From Mycolicibacterium hippocampi (GTDB taxonomy: Bacteria > Actinomycetota > Actinomycetes > Mycobacteriales > Mycobacteriaceae), in assembly GCF_010723735.1 (NCBI RefSeq), contig NZ_BLLB01000002.1:4898001-4962000 (forward strand): DNA of 64,000 nucleotides. The letters run 5' to 3'. A program made the translations under genes and the position numbers. This document shows positions 12,584-21,685 of this stretch, piece by piece (position 1 is the stretch's first letter; each line of letters starts with the position of its first letter). The notes beneath the pieces are model-generated. The model was not told where the DNA came from, ran no database searches, and saw only the letters and a program-made list of their open reading frames with translations.

Positions 12584-13837
12584 CTACTCGACGCGCTCGA
12601 TCTCCGCGCCCAGAGCGACCAGGTTTTCCACGAACTTCGGGTAACCGCGGTCGATGTGAAAGACGTCGTGCACCTCGGTGTCACCATCGGCGACCAGACC
12701 CGCGAGCACCAGACCGGCGCCGGCGCGGATGTCCGAGGACCACACCGGAGCACTCGACAGCTGAGGAATCCCCCGCAGCACGGCATGGTGACCGTCGGTC
12801 CGGGCGTCGGCACCGAGCCGGATCATCTCTTCGACGAACCGGAAGCGCGCCTCGAACACGTTCTCGGTGATCATCGATGTCCCCTCGGCGATCGCCGCGA
12901 GACCGATGGCCATCGGTTGGAGATCTGTGGGGAAGCCGGGGAACGGCAGCGTCGCCACGTTCACCGCCTTCGGGCGTTCGTACTGGACCACCCGGAAGCC
13001 GTCGTCACTCTGCGTCACCGTCGCCCCGGCGTCGTGCAGTTTGTGCAACACCAGCTGCAGATGGGCAGGATCCACCCCGGTGACCGAGATGTCGCCTCGT
13101 GTCATCGCCGCCGCGATGCCCCACGTCGCGGCCACGATCCGGTCACCGATGACCCGGTGCTGCGTGGGATGGAGACGGTCGACACCGGTGATCGTCAGGG
13201 TCGACGACCCGGCACCGGCGACCTGGGCGCCCATCTGGTTGAGCATCGTGCACAGGTCGACGACGTCAGGTTCGCGGGCGGCGTTGTGGATCGTCGTCAC
13301 ACCCTCGGCGAGCACCGCGGCCATCAGGATGTTCTCGGTGGCGCCGACGGACGGGAACTCCAGTTGGATCTCGGCGCCGCGCAGGTGGTCGGCTTCCGCG
13401 ACGACACAGCCGTGTTCGATGTTGCATCGCGCACCCAGCTGGCGCAGGCCCGACTGATGCATGTCCAGCGGACGCGAGCCGATGGCGTCACCGCCGGGCA
13501 ACGCCACCTTCGCCCGCTTGCACCGCCCCACCAACGGACCGAGCACACACACCGACGCGCGGAACTGACGGACCGCGGCGAAGTCCGCGTCGTACTTCAG
13601 CTCGTCTGGTGAGGTGATCTGCACGACGCTGCCGTCGAGCTCCACGGTGGCGCCGAGGCCCCGGAGCACCTCGGCCATCAGCGGCACATCGAGAATGTCG
13701 GGGCAGTTGGTGATGGTGCTGGTGCCCTCCGCGAGCAGCGAGGCCGCCATCAGCTTCAACACGCTGTTCTTGGCGCCCCCGACGGCAACTTCGCCAGATA
13801 ACCGACTGCCGCCGGTCACTACGAAACGCTCGCTCAC
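12584..13837 (-). CDS. murA: UDP-N-acetylglucosamine 1-carboxyvinyltransferase
   Basis: A 417-residue enzyme catalysing the first committed step of peptidoglycan synthesis: transfer of enolpyruvate from PEP to UDP-GlcNAc, in the cytoplasm. The N-terminal GGAKNSVLKLMAASLL and the domain-linking blocks are intact. The loop that usually carries the reactive Cys reads PGGDAIGSRP, with Asp117 (codon 13489-13487, GAC). This is the mycobacterial form that does not react with fosfomycin. The start is GTG 13837 by alignment with Rv1315; the frame is open to 13888. It is followed by the rRNA operon on the same strand. Confidence 0.95.
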   Translation of the reverse strand: MSERFVVTGGSRLSGEVAVGGAKNSVLKLMAASLLAEGTSTITNCPDILDVPLMAEVLRGLGATVELDGSVVQITSPDELKYDADFAAVRQFRASVCVLGPLVGRCKRAKVALPGGDAIGSRPLDMHQSGLRQLGARCNIEHGCVVAEADHLRGAEIQLEFPSVGATENILMAAVLAEGVTTIHNAAREPDVVDLCTMLNQMGAQVAGAGSSTLTITGVDRLHPTQHRVIGDRIVAATWGIAAAMTRGDISVTGVDPAHLQLVLHKLHDAGATVTQSDDGFRVVQYERPKAVNVATLPFPGFPTDLQPMAIGLAAIAEGTSMITENVFEARFRFVEEMIRLGADARTDGHHAVLRGIPQLSSAPVWSSDIRAGAGLVLAGLVADGDTEVHDVFHIDRGYPKFVENLVALGAEIERVE

Positions 13838-13917
13838 GCGGCCAGTGTAAACAGCCTCCGACGAGCGTGTCAGTTTCCTGGCATCCAACGCGCCGCCCGC
13901 ACCGGTACGGTTTCAGC

Positions 13918-14493
13918 ATGGCTGTCCACCTCACCCGCATCTACACACGGACCGGCGACGATGGGACCACCGGGCTCAGCGATTTCAGCAGGGTCTCGAA
14001 GAACGACGCACGGTTGGCGGCGTACGCCGACTGTGACGAGACCAACGCCGCGCTCGGTGTCGCCGTGTCTCTCGGACATCCCGAGGGGCGACTTCTCGAC
14101 GTGCTGCGGCAAATTCAGAACGACCTCTTCGACGCGGGCGCCGATCTGTCGACCCCGGTGGTCGAGAACCCGGAGTACCCGCCGCTGCGCATCAAGCAGG
14201 ACTACATCGATCGCCTGGAATCGTGGTGCGACGAGTTCAACGAGGGGCTGCCGGCGCTCAATTCGTTTGTGCTGCCGGGCGGCACGGCGCTGTCCGCGTT
14301 GCTGCACGTGGCGCGCACCGTGGCGCGGCGAGCCGAGCGGTCCGCGTGGCATGCGGTCGACACCGAAGGAGAGTCGGTCAGCGTGTTGCCCGCGAAGTAC
14401 CTCAATCGGCTCTCCGACCTGCTTTTCATCCTGTCCCGCGTGGCGAACCCGCAGGGCGACGTGCTCTGGCGGCCGGGCGAGCAGTCTCAGTAG
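13918..14493 (+). CDS. Cob(I)alamin adenosyltransferase, PduO type
   Basis: A 191-residue PduO-family enzyme making adenosylcobalamin from ATP and cob(I)alamin. The N-terminal ATP loop TRTGDDGTTGLSDFSRV, the helical core, and RRAERSAWHAV plus KYLNRLSDLLFILSR near the C-terminus are all present. Adenosylcobalamin feeds methylmalonyl-CoA mutase, which uses the product of the epimerase at 276-755. The start ATG 13918 fits family length, though the frame is open further upstream. It is divergent from murA. Its 3' end overlaps the stop of the opposite-strand DUF2550 gene by seven bases. Confidence 0.92.
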   Translation: MAVHLTRIYTRTGDDGTTGLSDFSRVSKNDARLAAYADCDETNAALGVAVSLGHPEGRLLDVLRQIQNDLFDAGADLSTPVVENPEYPPLRIKQDYIDRLESWCDEFNEGLPALNSFVLPGGTALSALLHVARTVARRAERSAWHAVDTEGESVSVLPAKYLNRLSDLLFILSRVANPQGDVLWRPGEQSQ

Positions 14494-14933
14494 CTTCGGC
14501 GCCGCGCCCGCGGCGACGGCCGCGATTCCAGCCACGAGGTGAACGCCGTCAACGCGCCGCGATCCAGCGCGATCTCATAGCCTCGTCCGGGCTCGGGTCC
14601 GACGTCACGCAATTCCAGGATGACAATCTCCTCGGTCATGATGTCGAACTCGTCACCGCGGGGCGCTCGCCTCGACACGACCTCCAGACCCCGACGGCTC
14701 AGCGTCCGGTCCGGCCACCACCGCATGCTCGACAGCCGGTAGAAGCCGGCCTCCCCGCCGCGGTACCGCATCACGCCGTGCCGCCAGCCGTGACCGCCGA
14801 CGGCGGGCACGTCCCGCAGGATCGCCGCGGTGCCCCCGACCTGCCTGAGCTTCCACAACCGGTACGAGAGCGCGACGACGACGATCAGCAGCACGCCGAC
14901 CAGCGCGACCATGAACAGCATGGACGCGCTCAC
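14487..14933 (-). CDS. DUF2550 membrane-anchored protein
   Basis: A 148-residue protein like Rv1312. One N-terminal membrane segment (MLFMVALVGVLLIVVVALSY, about residues 4-23) is followed by a soluble domain with GGHGWRHGVMRYRGGEAGFY and the C-terminal SWLESRPSPRARRRS. Function is unknown. It always follows atpC in mycobacteria, so it may be co-transcribed with ATP synthase. The start is GTG 14933 by comparison with Rv1312; the open frame runs to 14987 and would overlap atpC. Confidence 0.85.
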   Translation of the reverse strand: MSASMLFMVALVGVLLIVVVALSYRLWKLRQVGGTAAILRDVPAVGGHGWRHGVMRYRGGEAGFYRLSSMRWWPDRTLSRRGLEVVSRRAPRGDEFDIMTEEIVILELRDVGPEPGRGYEIALDRGALTAFTSWLESRPSPRARRRSY

Positions 14934-14944
14934 CGGCTCGCCTG

Positions 14945-15310
14945 CTAGTCGATCTGACCGAGGGCGCGAAGCCGCGCCCTGCCCCATGCCGCGGTGTGCT
15001 CGTCGTCGGACTCGGAGTCCTGCTTCGCCTCGTCGGCATTGATCTCCGACTCGAACTCGGCCCGCTCCACCAGGATCCGCACTGCCTCTTCGGTGACAGA
15101 CAAGAACCCGCCGTCGACCGCGATGCGCAGGTCGTCCTCGCCTTCGCGCTCGACACGCACCATCGCGTCGTCGACGAGCTCGGCCACCAGCGGGATGTGC
15201 CGCGGCAGGATGCCGATCTCGCCGGCGGTGGTGCGGGTGAACACGAACGTCGCCTCACCCGACCACAGTTCGCGCTCCACGGCGACGATCTCGACGTTGA
15301 TTTCGGCCAC
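14945..15310 (-). CDS. atpC: ATP synthase F1 epsilon subunit
   Basis: A 121-residue epsilon subunit. The N-terminal beta-sandwich contains VEIVAVERELWSGEA and GEIGILPRHIPLVAEL, and a short C-terminal region ends GRARLRALGQID. Epsilon couples the central stalk to the c-ring and modulates ATP hydrolysis. It is the last F1 gene of the operon, about 60 bases after atpD. Confidence 0.95.
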   Translation of the reverse strand: MAEINVEIVAVERELWSGEATFVFTRTTAGEIGILPRHIPLVAELVDDAMVRVEREGEDDLRIAVDGGFLSVTEEAVRILVERAEFESEINADEAKQDSESDDEHTAAWGRARLRALGQID

Positions 15311-15370
15311 GTCACACCACCTTTCGCAGCACAGCGCTCAGTGCTCGTCGGTTCTTCGCGCGAGCGCTCA

Positions 15371-16822
15371 TCACAGCTTGGCGCCGAGGCTTTCGGCCTT
15401 CTTCGCCAGGTCGTCGAGCCCACCGATCAGGAAGAACGCCTGCTCGGGCAGGTGGTCGAAATCGCCCTTGCTCAGCTTGTCGAACGCCTCGATGGTCTCC
15501 TTGAGCGGCACCGTCGAGCCAGGCTGACCGGTGAACTGCTCGGCCGCCATCATGTTCTGGCTCAGGAAGCGCTCGATCCGCCGTGCCCGGTTGACCAGCT
15601 GCTTGTCCTCTTCGGACAGCTCGTCGACACCGAGAATGGCGATGATGTCCTGGAGGTCCTTGTAGCGCTGCAGGATCCGGATGACTTCCTGTGCCACCCG
15701 GTAGTGCTCGTCACCGACGACCGAGGGATCCAGGATCGTCGAGGACGACGCCAGCGGGTCCACGGCCGGGAAGATGCCCTTGGAGAACACGTTTCGGCTG
15801 AGCTCAGTGGTCGCGTCGAGGTGCGCGAACGTCGTGGCCGGCGCCGGGTCGGTGTAGTCGTCGGCGGGCACGTACACGGCCTGCATCGAGGTGATGGAGC
15901 GGCCCCGGGTCGAGGTGATGCGCTCCTGCAGCTCACCCATCTCGTCGGCCAGGGTGGGCTGGTAACCGACCGCGGACGGCATACGGCCGAGCAGCGTCGA
16001 CACCTCGGAACCGGCCTGGGTGAACCGGAAGATGTTGTCGATGAACAGAAGCACGTCCTGCTGCTTCTCGTCGCGGAAGTACTCCGCCATCGTCAGCGCC
16101 GAGAGCGCCACACGCATACGGGTGCCGGGCGGCTCGTCCATCTGGCCGAACACCAGCGCGGTGTCCTTGAGCACGTCGGCATCGGCGAGCTCGACCCACA
16201 GGTCGTTGCCCTCACGGGTGCGCTCCCCCACGCCGGCGAACACCGAGGTGCCACCGAAGTTGCGGGCGATGCGGTTGATCATCTCCTGAATCAGCACGGT
16301 CTTGCCCACGCCGGCGCCGCCGAACAGGGCGATCTTGCCGCCACGCACGTACGGGGTGAGCAGGTCGACGACCTTGAGGCCGGTCTCCAGCATCTCGGTG
16401 CGAGGCTCGAGTTCGGCGAACGGCGGCGGCTTGCGGTGGATGGACCAGTGGTCGAAGTCCTCGCCGTAGCCGGGTTCGTCCAGGCAGTCGCCCAGCGCGT
16501 TGAACACGTGGCCCTTTACGCCGTCACCGACGGGTACCTCGATCGAACGGCCGGAGTTGGTCACCTCGACGCCGCGCACCAGACCGTCGGTGGGCTGCAT
16601 GGAGATGGTGCGCACCAGGTTGTCGCCGAGGTGCTGCGCGACCTCGAGGGTCAGCGTCTTGGCCAGGTCCCCGTAGGTGATCTCAGTGTGCAGCGCGTTG
16701 AACAGCTCGGGCACCGCTCCCCGCGGGAACTCGACGTCCACGACCGGCCCGGTGATACGCACGACGCGACCGGCGGAACCGCTCTTGCTGTCGCTCTTGG
16801 TCTCTTCTGCGGTTGCAGTCAT
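15371..16822 (-). CDS. atpD: ATP synthase F1 beta subunit
   Basis: A 483-residue catalytic subunit. It has the P-loop GGAGVGKTVLIQEM, the catalytic Glu block GVGERTREGNDLW, and ALTMAEYFRD and FIDNIFRFTQAGSEVS. It makes ATP at the alpha/beta interfaces on the inner face of the membrane. A short acidic/Ser-rich N-terminal extension precedes the core, as in other mycobacteria. It lies in operon order between atpG and atpC. Confidence 0.97.
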   Translation of the reverse strand: MTATAEETKSDSKSGSAGRVVRITGPVVDVEFPRGAVPELFNALHTEITYGDLAKTLTLEVAQHLGDNLVRTISMQPTDGLVRGVEVTNSGRSIEVPVGDGVKGHVFNALGDCLDEPGYGEDFDHWSIHRKPPPFAELEPRTEMLETGLKVVDLLTPYVRGGKIALFGGAGVGKTVLIQEMINRIARNFGGTSVFAGVGERTREGNDLWVELADADVLKDTALVFGQMDEPPGTRMRVALSALTMAEYFRDEKQQDVLLFIDNIFRFTQAGSEVSTLLGRMPSAVGYQPTLADEMGELQERITSTRGRSITSMQAVYVPADDYTDPAPATTFAHLDATTELSRNVFSKGIFPAVDPLASSSTILDPSVVGDEHYRVAQEVIRILQRYKDLQDIIAILGVDELSEEDKQLVNRARRIERFLSQNMMAAEQFTGQPGSTVPLKETIEAFDKLSKGDFDHLPEQAFFLIGGLDDLAKKAESLGAKL

Positions 16823-16846
16823 TTCCTCTTCGCTTCCTACGGGGGC

Positions 16847-17776
16847 TTACTTCGCGTCGGCCAGCGCGTTGGCGCCGCCGACGATTTCGCTGATTTCCTG
16901 GGTGATCTGGGCCTGACGTTCGCGGTTGGCCATCAGCGTCAGATCCTTGATGAGATCGTCGGCGTTGTCGGAGGCCGACTTCATGGCGCGTCGCCGCGAC
17001 GCCGACTCCGAGGCCGCCGCTTCCAGCAGCGCGGCGTAGACGCGGGTTGCGACGTACCGCGGCAACAGCGCATCGAACAGCGTCTCTGGGTCCGGCTCGA
17101 ACGAGAACAGCGTCCGAGGCCCGTCATCTTCGGGCTCGTCCTCGACGTACTCGACCACCATCGGCGCGATCCGGCGGGCCGCAGCGGTCTGCGACAGCAT
17201 CGACCTGAACTCGGTGAACACGATGTGCAGCTCGTCGACGCCGAGAATGCCGTCGTCGCCGGGTTCGTCACCTTCGTCGTCGACCCCGGACATGAACGCG
17301 TTCACCAGCGTGCCGGCGATCTCCCGCGCGTTCTCGTAGGTCGGCCGCTCGGAGAACCCGGTCCACGACTCGGTCACCTCACGCTGGCGGAAGTTGTAGT
17401 AGCCCAGGGCCTTTCGGCCGACCACGTACAGCTCCGGTGTCTTGCCCTCTTCCCGTAGCAACGCGAACAGTTCCTCGGCCTGCCGCAGCACGTTGGCGTT
17501 GTAGGCGCCGCACAGTCCGCGGTCCGAGGACACCACCAACACGCCCGCCCGCTTGGGGTTCTCCCGCTGAACGAGCAGCGGGTGGTCCAGCGCGCTGGCG
17601 CTGGCGAGCTCGGTGAGCATGTTCGTGATCTCGTTGGCGAACGGCCGAGCCGCCTGGACTCGGGCCTGCGCCTTGGCGATTCGCGACGTCGCAATGAGTT
17701 CCTGGGCCTTGGTGATCTTCTTGATCGACCCGGCGGAACGGATGCGCCCGCGAAGTTCGCGCAGTGTTGCAGCCAT
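16847..17776 (-). CDS. atpG: ATP synthase F1 gamma subunit
   Basis: A 309-residue central stalk subunit starting MAATLRELRGRIRSAGSIKK and ending QEISEIVGGANALADAK. Between residues ~160 and 180 it has the acidic insertion DDEGDEPGDDGILGVDELHI, a mycobacterium-specific loop known from other species to suppress ATP hydrolysis. It lies between atpA and atpD on the same strand. Confidence 0.96.
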   Translation of the reverse strand: MAATLRELRGRIRSAGSIKKITKAQELIATSRIAKAQARVQAARPFANEITNMLTELASASALDHPLLVQRENPKRAGVLVVSSDRGLCGAYNANVLRQAEELFALLREEGKTPELYVVGRKALGYYNFRQREVTESWTGFSERPTYENAREIAGTLVNAFMSGVDDEGDEPGDDGILGVDELHIVFTEFRSMLSQTAAARRIAPMVVEYVEDEPEDDGPRTLFSFEPDPETLFDALLPRYVATRVYAALLEAAASESASRRRAMKSASDNADDLIKDLTLMANRERQAQITQEISEIVGGANALADAK

Positions 17777-17821
17777 CTAGCTCTCCAGACCCTTTCCAGA
17801 TCCTATGATTTCGGGTCCGCT

Positions 17822-19468
17822 CTACTTCTTGGGCGCCGGCTTACGGACCTTCACGGATTCTTTCTCGACGTCTTCCTCGTCCATGGCCTCGGTCTCGGCT
17901 TCGTTGACGACCACCGAGCTGCCGTCGCTGGCCGAGAAGCCCTTCTTGAACTCGTTGATGACGTCGGTCAGCTTCTTCTCGGTCTCCTCGGAGAGCTTCT
18001 TGCTCTCCCGGATCTCCTTGAGGATCTCCTCGTGGGACGCCCGGACGTGCTCCAGGACCTCGGATTCGAAGCGCGCGACGTCTTCCACCGGAACCGAGTC
18101 GAGGTGACCCTTGGTGCCGAGGAAGATGGCGACGACCTGGTCTTCCACCGAGTACGGCGTGTACTGCGGCTGCTTGAGCAGCTCGACCAGACGGGCGCCA
18201 CGCTCCAGCTGGGCCTTCGACGCAGCATCCAGATCCGAGGCGAACGCGGCGAATGCCTCGAGCTCGCGGTACTGGGACAGCTCTAGGCGCAGACTTCCCG
18301 CCACTTCTTTCATCGCCTTGATCTGTGCGGCGCCACCGACGCGGGACACCGACACACCGACGTTGATGGCCGGTCGCACACCCTGGTTGAACAGATCGGA
18401 CTCCAGGAAGCACTGGCCGTCGGTGATCGAGATGACGTTGGTCGGGATGAACGCCGAGATGTCGCTGGCCTTGGTCTCGATGATCGGCAGTCCGGTCATC
18501 GAGCCGCCGCCGAGTTCGTCGGACAGCTTCGCGCAACGCTCCAGGAGCCGCGAATGCAGGTAGAACACGTCGCCGGGGAAGGCCTCGCGACCCGGGGGGC
18601 GGCGCAACAGCAGCGAGATCGCGCGGTAGGCGTCGGCCTGCTTGGACAGGTCGTCGAACACGATCAGCACGTGCTTGCCGTCGTACATCCAGTGCTGGCC
18701 GATGGCCGAACCGGTGTAGGGCGCCAGCCATTTGAAGCCAGCGGCGTCGGATGCGGGTGCTGCGACGATGGTGGTGTACTCCATCGCGCCGCCCTCTTCG
18801 AGGGCCCGCTTCACGCTGGCGATCGTGGTGCCCTTCTGGCCGATCGCGACGTACACGCAGCGCACCTGCTGCTTGGGGTCGCCGGTCTCCCAGGCTTGGC
18901 GCTGGTTGAGGATCGTGTCCACGCAGACGGCCGTCTTGCCGGTCTTGCGGTCGCCGATGATGAGCTGGCGCTGGCCGCGGCCGATCGGAGTCTGCGAGTC
19001 GATCGCCTTGATACCGGTCTGCAGTGGCTCCGACACGCCCTGGCGCTGAATCACCGACGGCGCCTGGAGTTCCAGCGCGCGGCGGGTGTTCGACTCGATG
19101 TCGCCCTGACCGTCGATGGGCTGTCCCAGCGGGTTGATGACGCGCCCGAGGAACGCGTCCCCGACCGGCACCGAGAGCACCTCGCCGGTGCGCTTGACCT
19201 GCTGGCCCTGCTCGATCTTCTCGAAGTCACCGAGGATCACCACGCCGACGCTGTGCTCGTCGAGGTTCAGCGCCACCCCGAGCACACCGCCGGGGAACTC
19301 GAGGAGCTCCTGGGTCATGACCGAGGGCAGGCCTTCTACGTGCGCGATGCCGTCACCGGCGTCGATGACTGTGCCGATCTCCTCACGCTCGGTCTCGGCG
19401 GAGAAGTTGGCGACGTAGTCCTCGATCGCCCCTTGAATGTCAGAAGCCGAGATTGTCAACTCTGCCAT
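17822..19468 (-). CDS. atpA: ATP synthase F1 alpha subunit
   Basis: A 548-residue regulatory nucleotide-binding subunit with P-loop GDRKTGKTAVCVDT and the conserved SIGQ-type block YVAIGQKGTT. The last ~35 residues (after KKGFSAS) form the charged mycobacterial C-terminal extension rich in Glu and Lys, known in the genus to contribute to latent ATPase activity. It lies between the b-delta fusion gene and atpG. Confidence 0.97.
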   Translation of the reverse strand: MAELTISASDIQGAIEDYVANFSAETEREEIGTVIDAGDGIAHVEGLPSVMTQELLEFPGGVLGVALNLDEHSVGVVILGDFEKIEQGQQVKRTGEVLSVPVGDAFLGRVINPLGQPIDGQGDIESNTRRALELQAPSVIQRQGVSEPLQTGIKAIDSQTPIGRGQRQLIIGDRKTGKTAVCVDTILNQRQAWETGDPKQQVRCVYVAIGQKGTTIASVKRALEEGGAMEYTTIVAAPASDAAGFKWLAPYTGSAIGQHWMYDGKHVLIVFDDLSKQADAYRAISLLLRRPPGREAFPGDVFYLHSRLLERCAKLSDELGGGSMTGLPIIETKASDISAFIPTNVISITDGQCFLESDLFNQGVRPAINVGVSVSRVGGAAQIKAMKEVAGSLRLELSQYRELEAFAAFASDLDAASKAQLERGARLVELLKQPQYTPYSVEDQVVAIFLGTKGHLDSVPVEDVARFESEVLEHVRASHEEILKEIRESKKLSEETEKKLTDVINEFKKGFSASDGSSVVVNEAETEAMDEEDVEKESVKVRKPAPKK

Positions 19469-19510
19469 GGCTTTTGGTTCCTGCCTTCGTGTCTGTCGTG
19501 TCGAATTCTG

Positions 19511-20842
19511 TTAGTCGGGCAACTGGGTCTCGGCCGCTGCCAGCCGTGACGACAGCGAGCCGTCGATGACCTCTTCGCCGACGGCGATCTTCAGGCCGCC
19601 CAGCACGTCGGGGTCGAGGTGGAGCTGCAGCGACACCGGGTGCCCGTAGATGCGCGTCAGCACTTCCGTGAGACGGGTACGTTGCCCGTCGCTGAGATCG
19701 GCGGCCGCGGTGACGTGCGCGACGACCTCGCCGCGACGGGCCACCGCGAGTTCGGCGAGTTCCCGGACCGCCTCGTCGGCCCGCTCGCCTGCAAGCAGTT
19801 CGATCGTCTGGTTCAACAACGCCCGCGTCGTGGAGTTGGCGTTGTCGCCGAGTACGCCGTCGAGCAGACCGATCCGCCCCTCGGCGGGTGCGGTGTGATC
19901 GCTCAGCAACGAGTTCAGCTGCGATTCGGAGTCCAGGACACGGCCGAACCGGAACAGCTCGTCCTCGACCTCGGTGGTCTCGTTGTTCCGCTCCGCCCGC
20001 ACCAGCAGGGCCAGTCTGGCGACGTGCCGGACCGCGAAGGCCAGATCCGCTTCGCTCGACCAACGCTGTGACACCGCGGCTTTGACGATCTCGAGCGAGG
20101 TGTCGGAGATCTTGCCCGACAGCAGGGTTTCGGCCAGGCCGGCTTTGCCCTGTCCCTCGTCCGCAGGCTCGGCGAAGTGCTTGGCCAGCACCATCTCCGC
20201 GCGCAGCAGCTTCGCGAACGACGTCAGGTCGTCCGCCACCGTCGACAGACCCTCGGCGTCGACGTCGGAGGTGAGTTCGTCGAACCGCGCGACCACGGCA
20301 TCCAGGGAATCTCGGCTGGTGGCTCGCAGTTCGCTACCCGCGGTGTCCGCGATCACGGCCTCCGACGGGGCCATGGCGTCCAACTCGTCGAGGAACCGAT
20401 CGACAGTGGCCGCCTGCCGGTCCGCGTCCGACACGTGCTGCCGGACGAGTTCGCCTGCGCGATAGATGGATTCGGTGCCGAGATTCTGACGAAGCTCGCG
20501 GATCAGCTGCTGCCGCAGCAGTTGGACCTGCGCGGCACCCTGCACCTTGATCCGCTCGACCTCTGCATCGGCTTGCGCCCGCAGCTGCTCGCCGATCTTC
20601 TCGGCATCAGCACGCGCCTCCTCGACCACCTTGGAAGCGTCGGCTTTCGCCGCCTCGACCGCCTTGGTGTGCTCGGAGTCGGCCTTCGCCACCTTCTCGG
20701 CGGCGACGGCGCTCTCCTCGAGTTGACGGCGCACCGTTTCCTGCTGCGCTGTCATCATCTTGCGTACCAGGGGCACGATGTAGCGCACCACAAGGAACAC
20801 GATGAGCAGGAACCCGACGAACTGACCGATGAATGTCGACAT
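19511..20842 (-). CDS. atpH: ATP synthase b-delta fusion subunit
   Basis: A 443-residue fusion typical of mycobacteria, where most bacteria have a ~180-residue delta. Residues 1-25 are a membrane anchor (STFIGQFVGFLLIVFLVVRY), residues ~30-150 an Ala/Glu-rich coiled stalk of b type, and the remainder a delta domain ending EVIDGSLSSRLAAAETQL. It joins the peripheral stalk to F1. Three bases separate its start from the atpF stop. Confidence 0.95.
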   Translation of the reverse strand: MSTFIGQFVGFLLIVFLVVRYIVPLVRKMMTAQQETVRRQLEESAVAAEKVAKADSEHTKAVEAAKADASKVVEEARADAEKIGEQLRAQADAEVERIKVQGAAQVQLLRQQLIRELRQNLGTESIYRAGELVRQHVSDADRQAATVDRFLDELDAMAPSEAVIADTAGSELRATSRDSLDAVVARFDELTSDVDAEGLSTVADDLTSFAKLLRAEMVLAKHFAEPADEGQGKAGLAETLLSGKISDTSLEIVKAAVSQRWSSEADLAFAVRHVARLALLVRAERNNETTEVEDELFRFGRVLDSESQLNSLLSDHTAPAEGRIGLLDGVLGDNANSTTRALLNQTIELLAGERADEAVRELAELAVARRGEVVAHVTAAADLSDGQRTRLTEVLTRIYGHPVSLQLHLDPDVLGGLKIAVGEEVIDGSLSSRLAAAETQLPD

Positions 20843-20845
20843 TTG

Positions 20846-21349
20846 TTACCGTCCCTGACTGCTCGTCGGGGCGACGTCCACGCCGAGCACGCGGCTGGCC
20901 AGCTTCTCCGACAGAGCCTCGATCGACGACTGCAGTTCTGTGGTGGTCGCCCGGCCCTGTTCGGACAGCTGGTCGTTGGCTTGCTGCAGGGTCTCCCCGG
21001 CTTCGGCACCGGCTCGACCGCGCATGTCCTCGACGATCTTGCGCCCTTCACCGCGCGCCTCGTCCCGGATCGCCGACGCCTCACGGCGAGCCTCGGTCAT
21101 CACCTCTTGTGAATCGGCCTGCGCTGCGGCCGACAACTCGGACGACTTGCGCAAGTCCTCGTTGGTCTTGGCGACCATTGCCTCACGTTCGTGCAGCACC
21201 TTGCTGATCGGCGGCACCACGAACTTGGCGATGACACCAAGCACGATCAGGAAGATGAGCAGCACGAAGATGAACGTGCCGTTGGGGAGCAGGAAGTTGC
21301 CTCCCCCGCCCTCTTCCTGGGCGAGGATGGTCGTGCTCAGGTCACCCAT
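20846..21349 (-). CDS. atpF: ATP synthase F0 subunit b
   Basis: A 167-residue stalk subunit with one membrane helix (FIFVLLIFLIVLGVIAKFVV, about residues 27-46) and a long charged helix. The frame continues upstream through a TTG, but that TTGGAG contains the ribosome binding site, so ATG 21349 (MGDLSTT) is the better start with GGAG nine bases before it. It pairs with the b-delta fusion to form the peripheral stalk. Confidence 0.94.
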   Translation of the reverse strand: MGDLSTTILAQEEGGGGNFLLPNGTFIFVLLIFLIVLGVIAKFVVPPISKVLHEREAMVAKTNEDLRKSSELSAAAQADSQEVMTEARREASAIRDEARGEGRKIVEDMRGRAGAEAGETLQQANDQLSEQGRATTTELQSSIEALSEKLASRVLGVDVAPTSSQGR

Positions 21350-21369
21350 GACTCGAGACTCCAAGCCGA

Positions 21370-21615
21370 CTACGCAACCGGGGTTGCGAAGACGAACAGC
21401 GCCATGAACGCCAGGTTGATGAAGTACATCGCCTCGACCAGACCGACTGTGATGAAGAACGGGACGAAGAGCCGGCCCTGAGCTTCGGGCTGCCGCGCGA
21501 CGCCGTTGACCAGCGCGCTACCGACGACACCGTCGCCGATTGCCGCGCCGATGGCGCCGCCCCCCAACAGAAGTCCACCGCCGATGAGCGCGCCGGCAGC
21601 GATTGTGGGATCCAT
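21370..21615 (-). CDS. atpE: ATP synthase F0 subunit c, with Met63
   Basis: An 81-residue two-helix proteolipid forming the proton-driven rotor ring; it is the bedaquiline target. The proton-carrying residue is Glu61 in GLVEAMYFINLAF, and Asp28 lies in GAAIGDGVVG. Residue 63 is Met (codon ATG at 21429-21427), where M. tuberculosis and most species have Ala. Met63 is the natural variant reported for intrinsically bedaquiline-resistant mycobacteria such as M. xenopi and M. novocastrense. All other drug-contact positions I can judge (D28, L59, E61, I66) are unchanged. Confidence 0.97.
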   Translation of the reverse strand: MDPTIAAGALIGGGLLLGGGAIGAAIGDGVVGSALVNGVARQPEAQGRLFVPFFITVGLVEAMYFINLAFMALFVFATPVA

Positions 21616-21685
21616 TTCTTTCCTCCTTGCTAGCTGGTAGGAGTCCTACCAGGTGTCGTGGGTCGAGCATGTCGGGATGGTCAGT

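Noticed and set aside
14996..17458. 820-residue open frame opposite atpC-atpG
   Set aside because: A GC-rich antisense shadow; the minus-strand ATP synthase genes are unambiguous.
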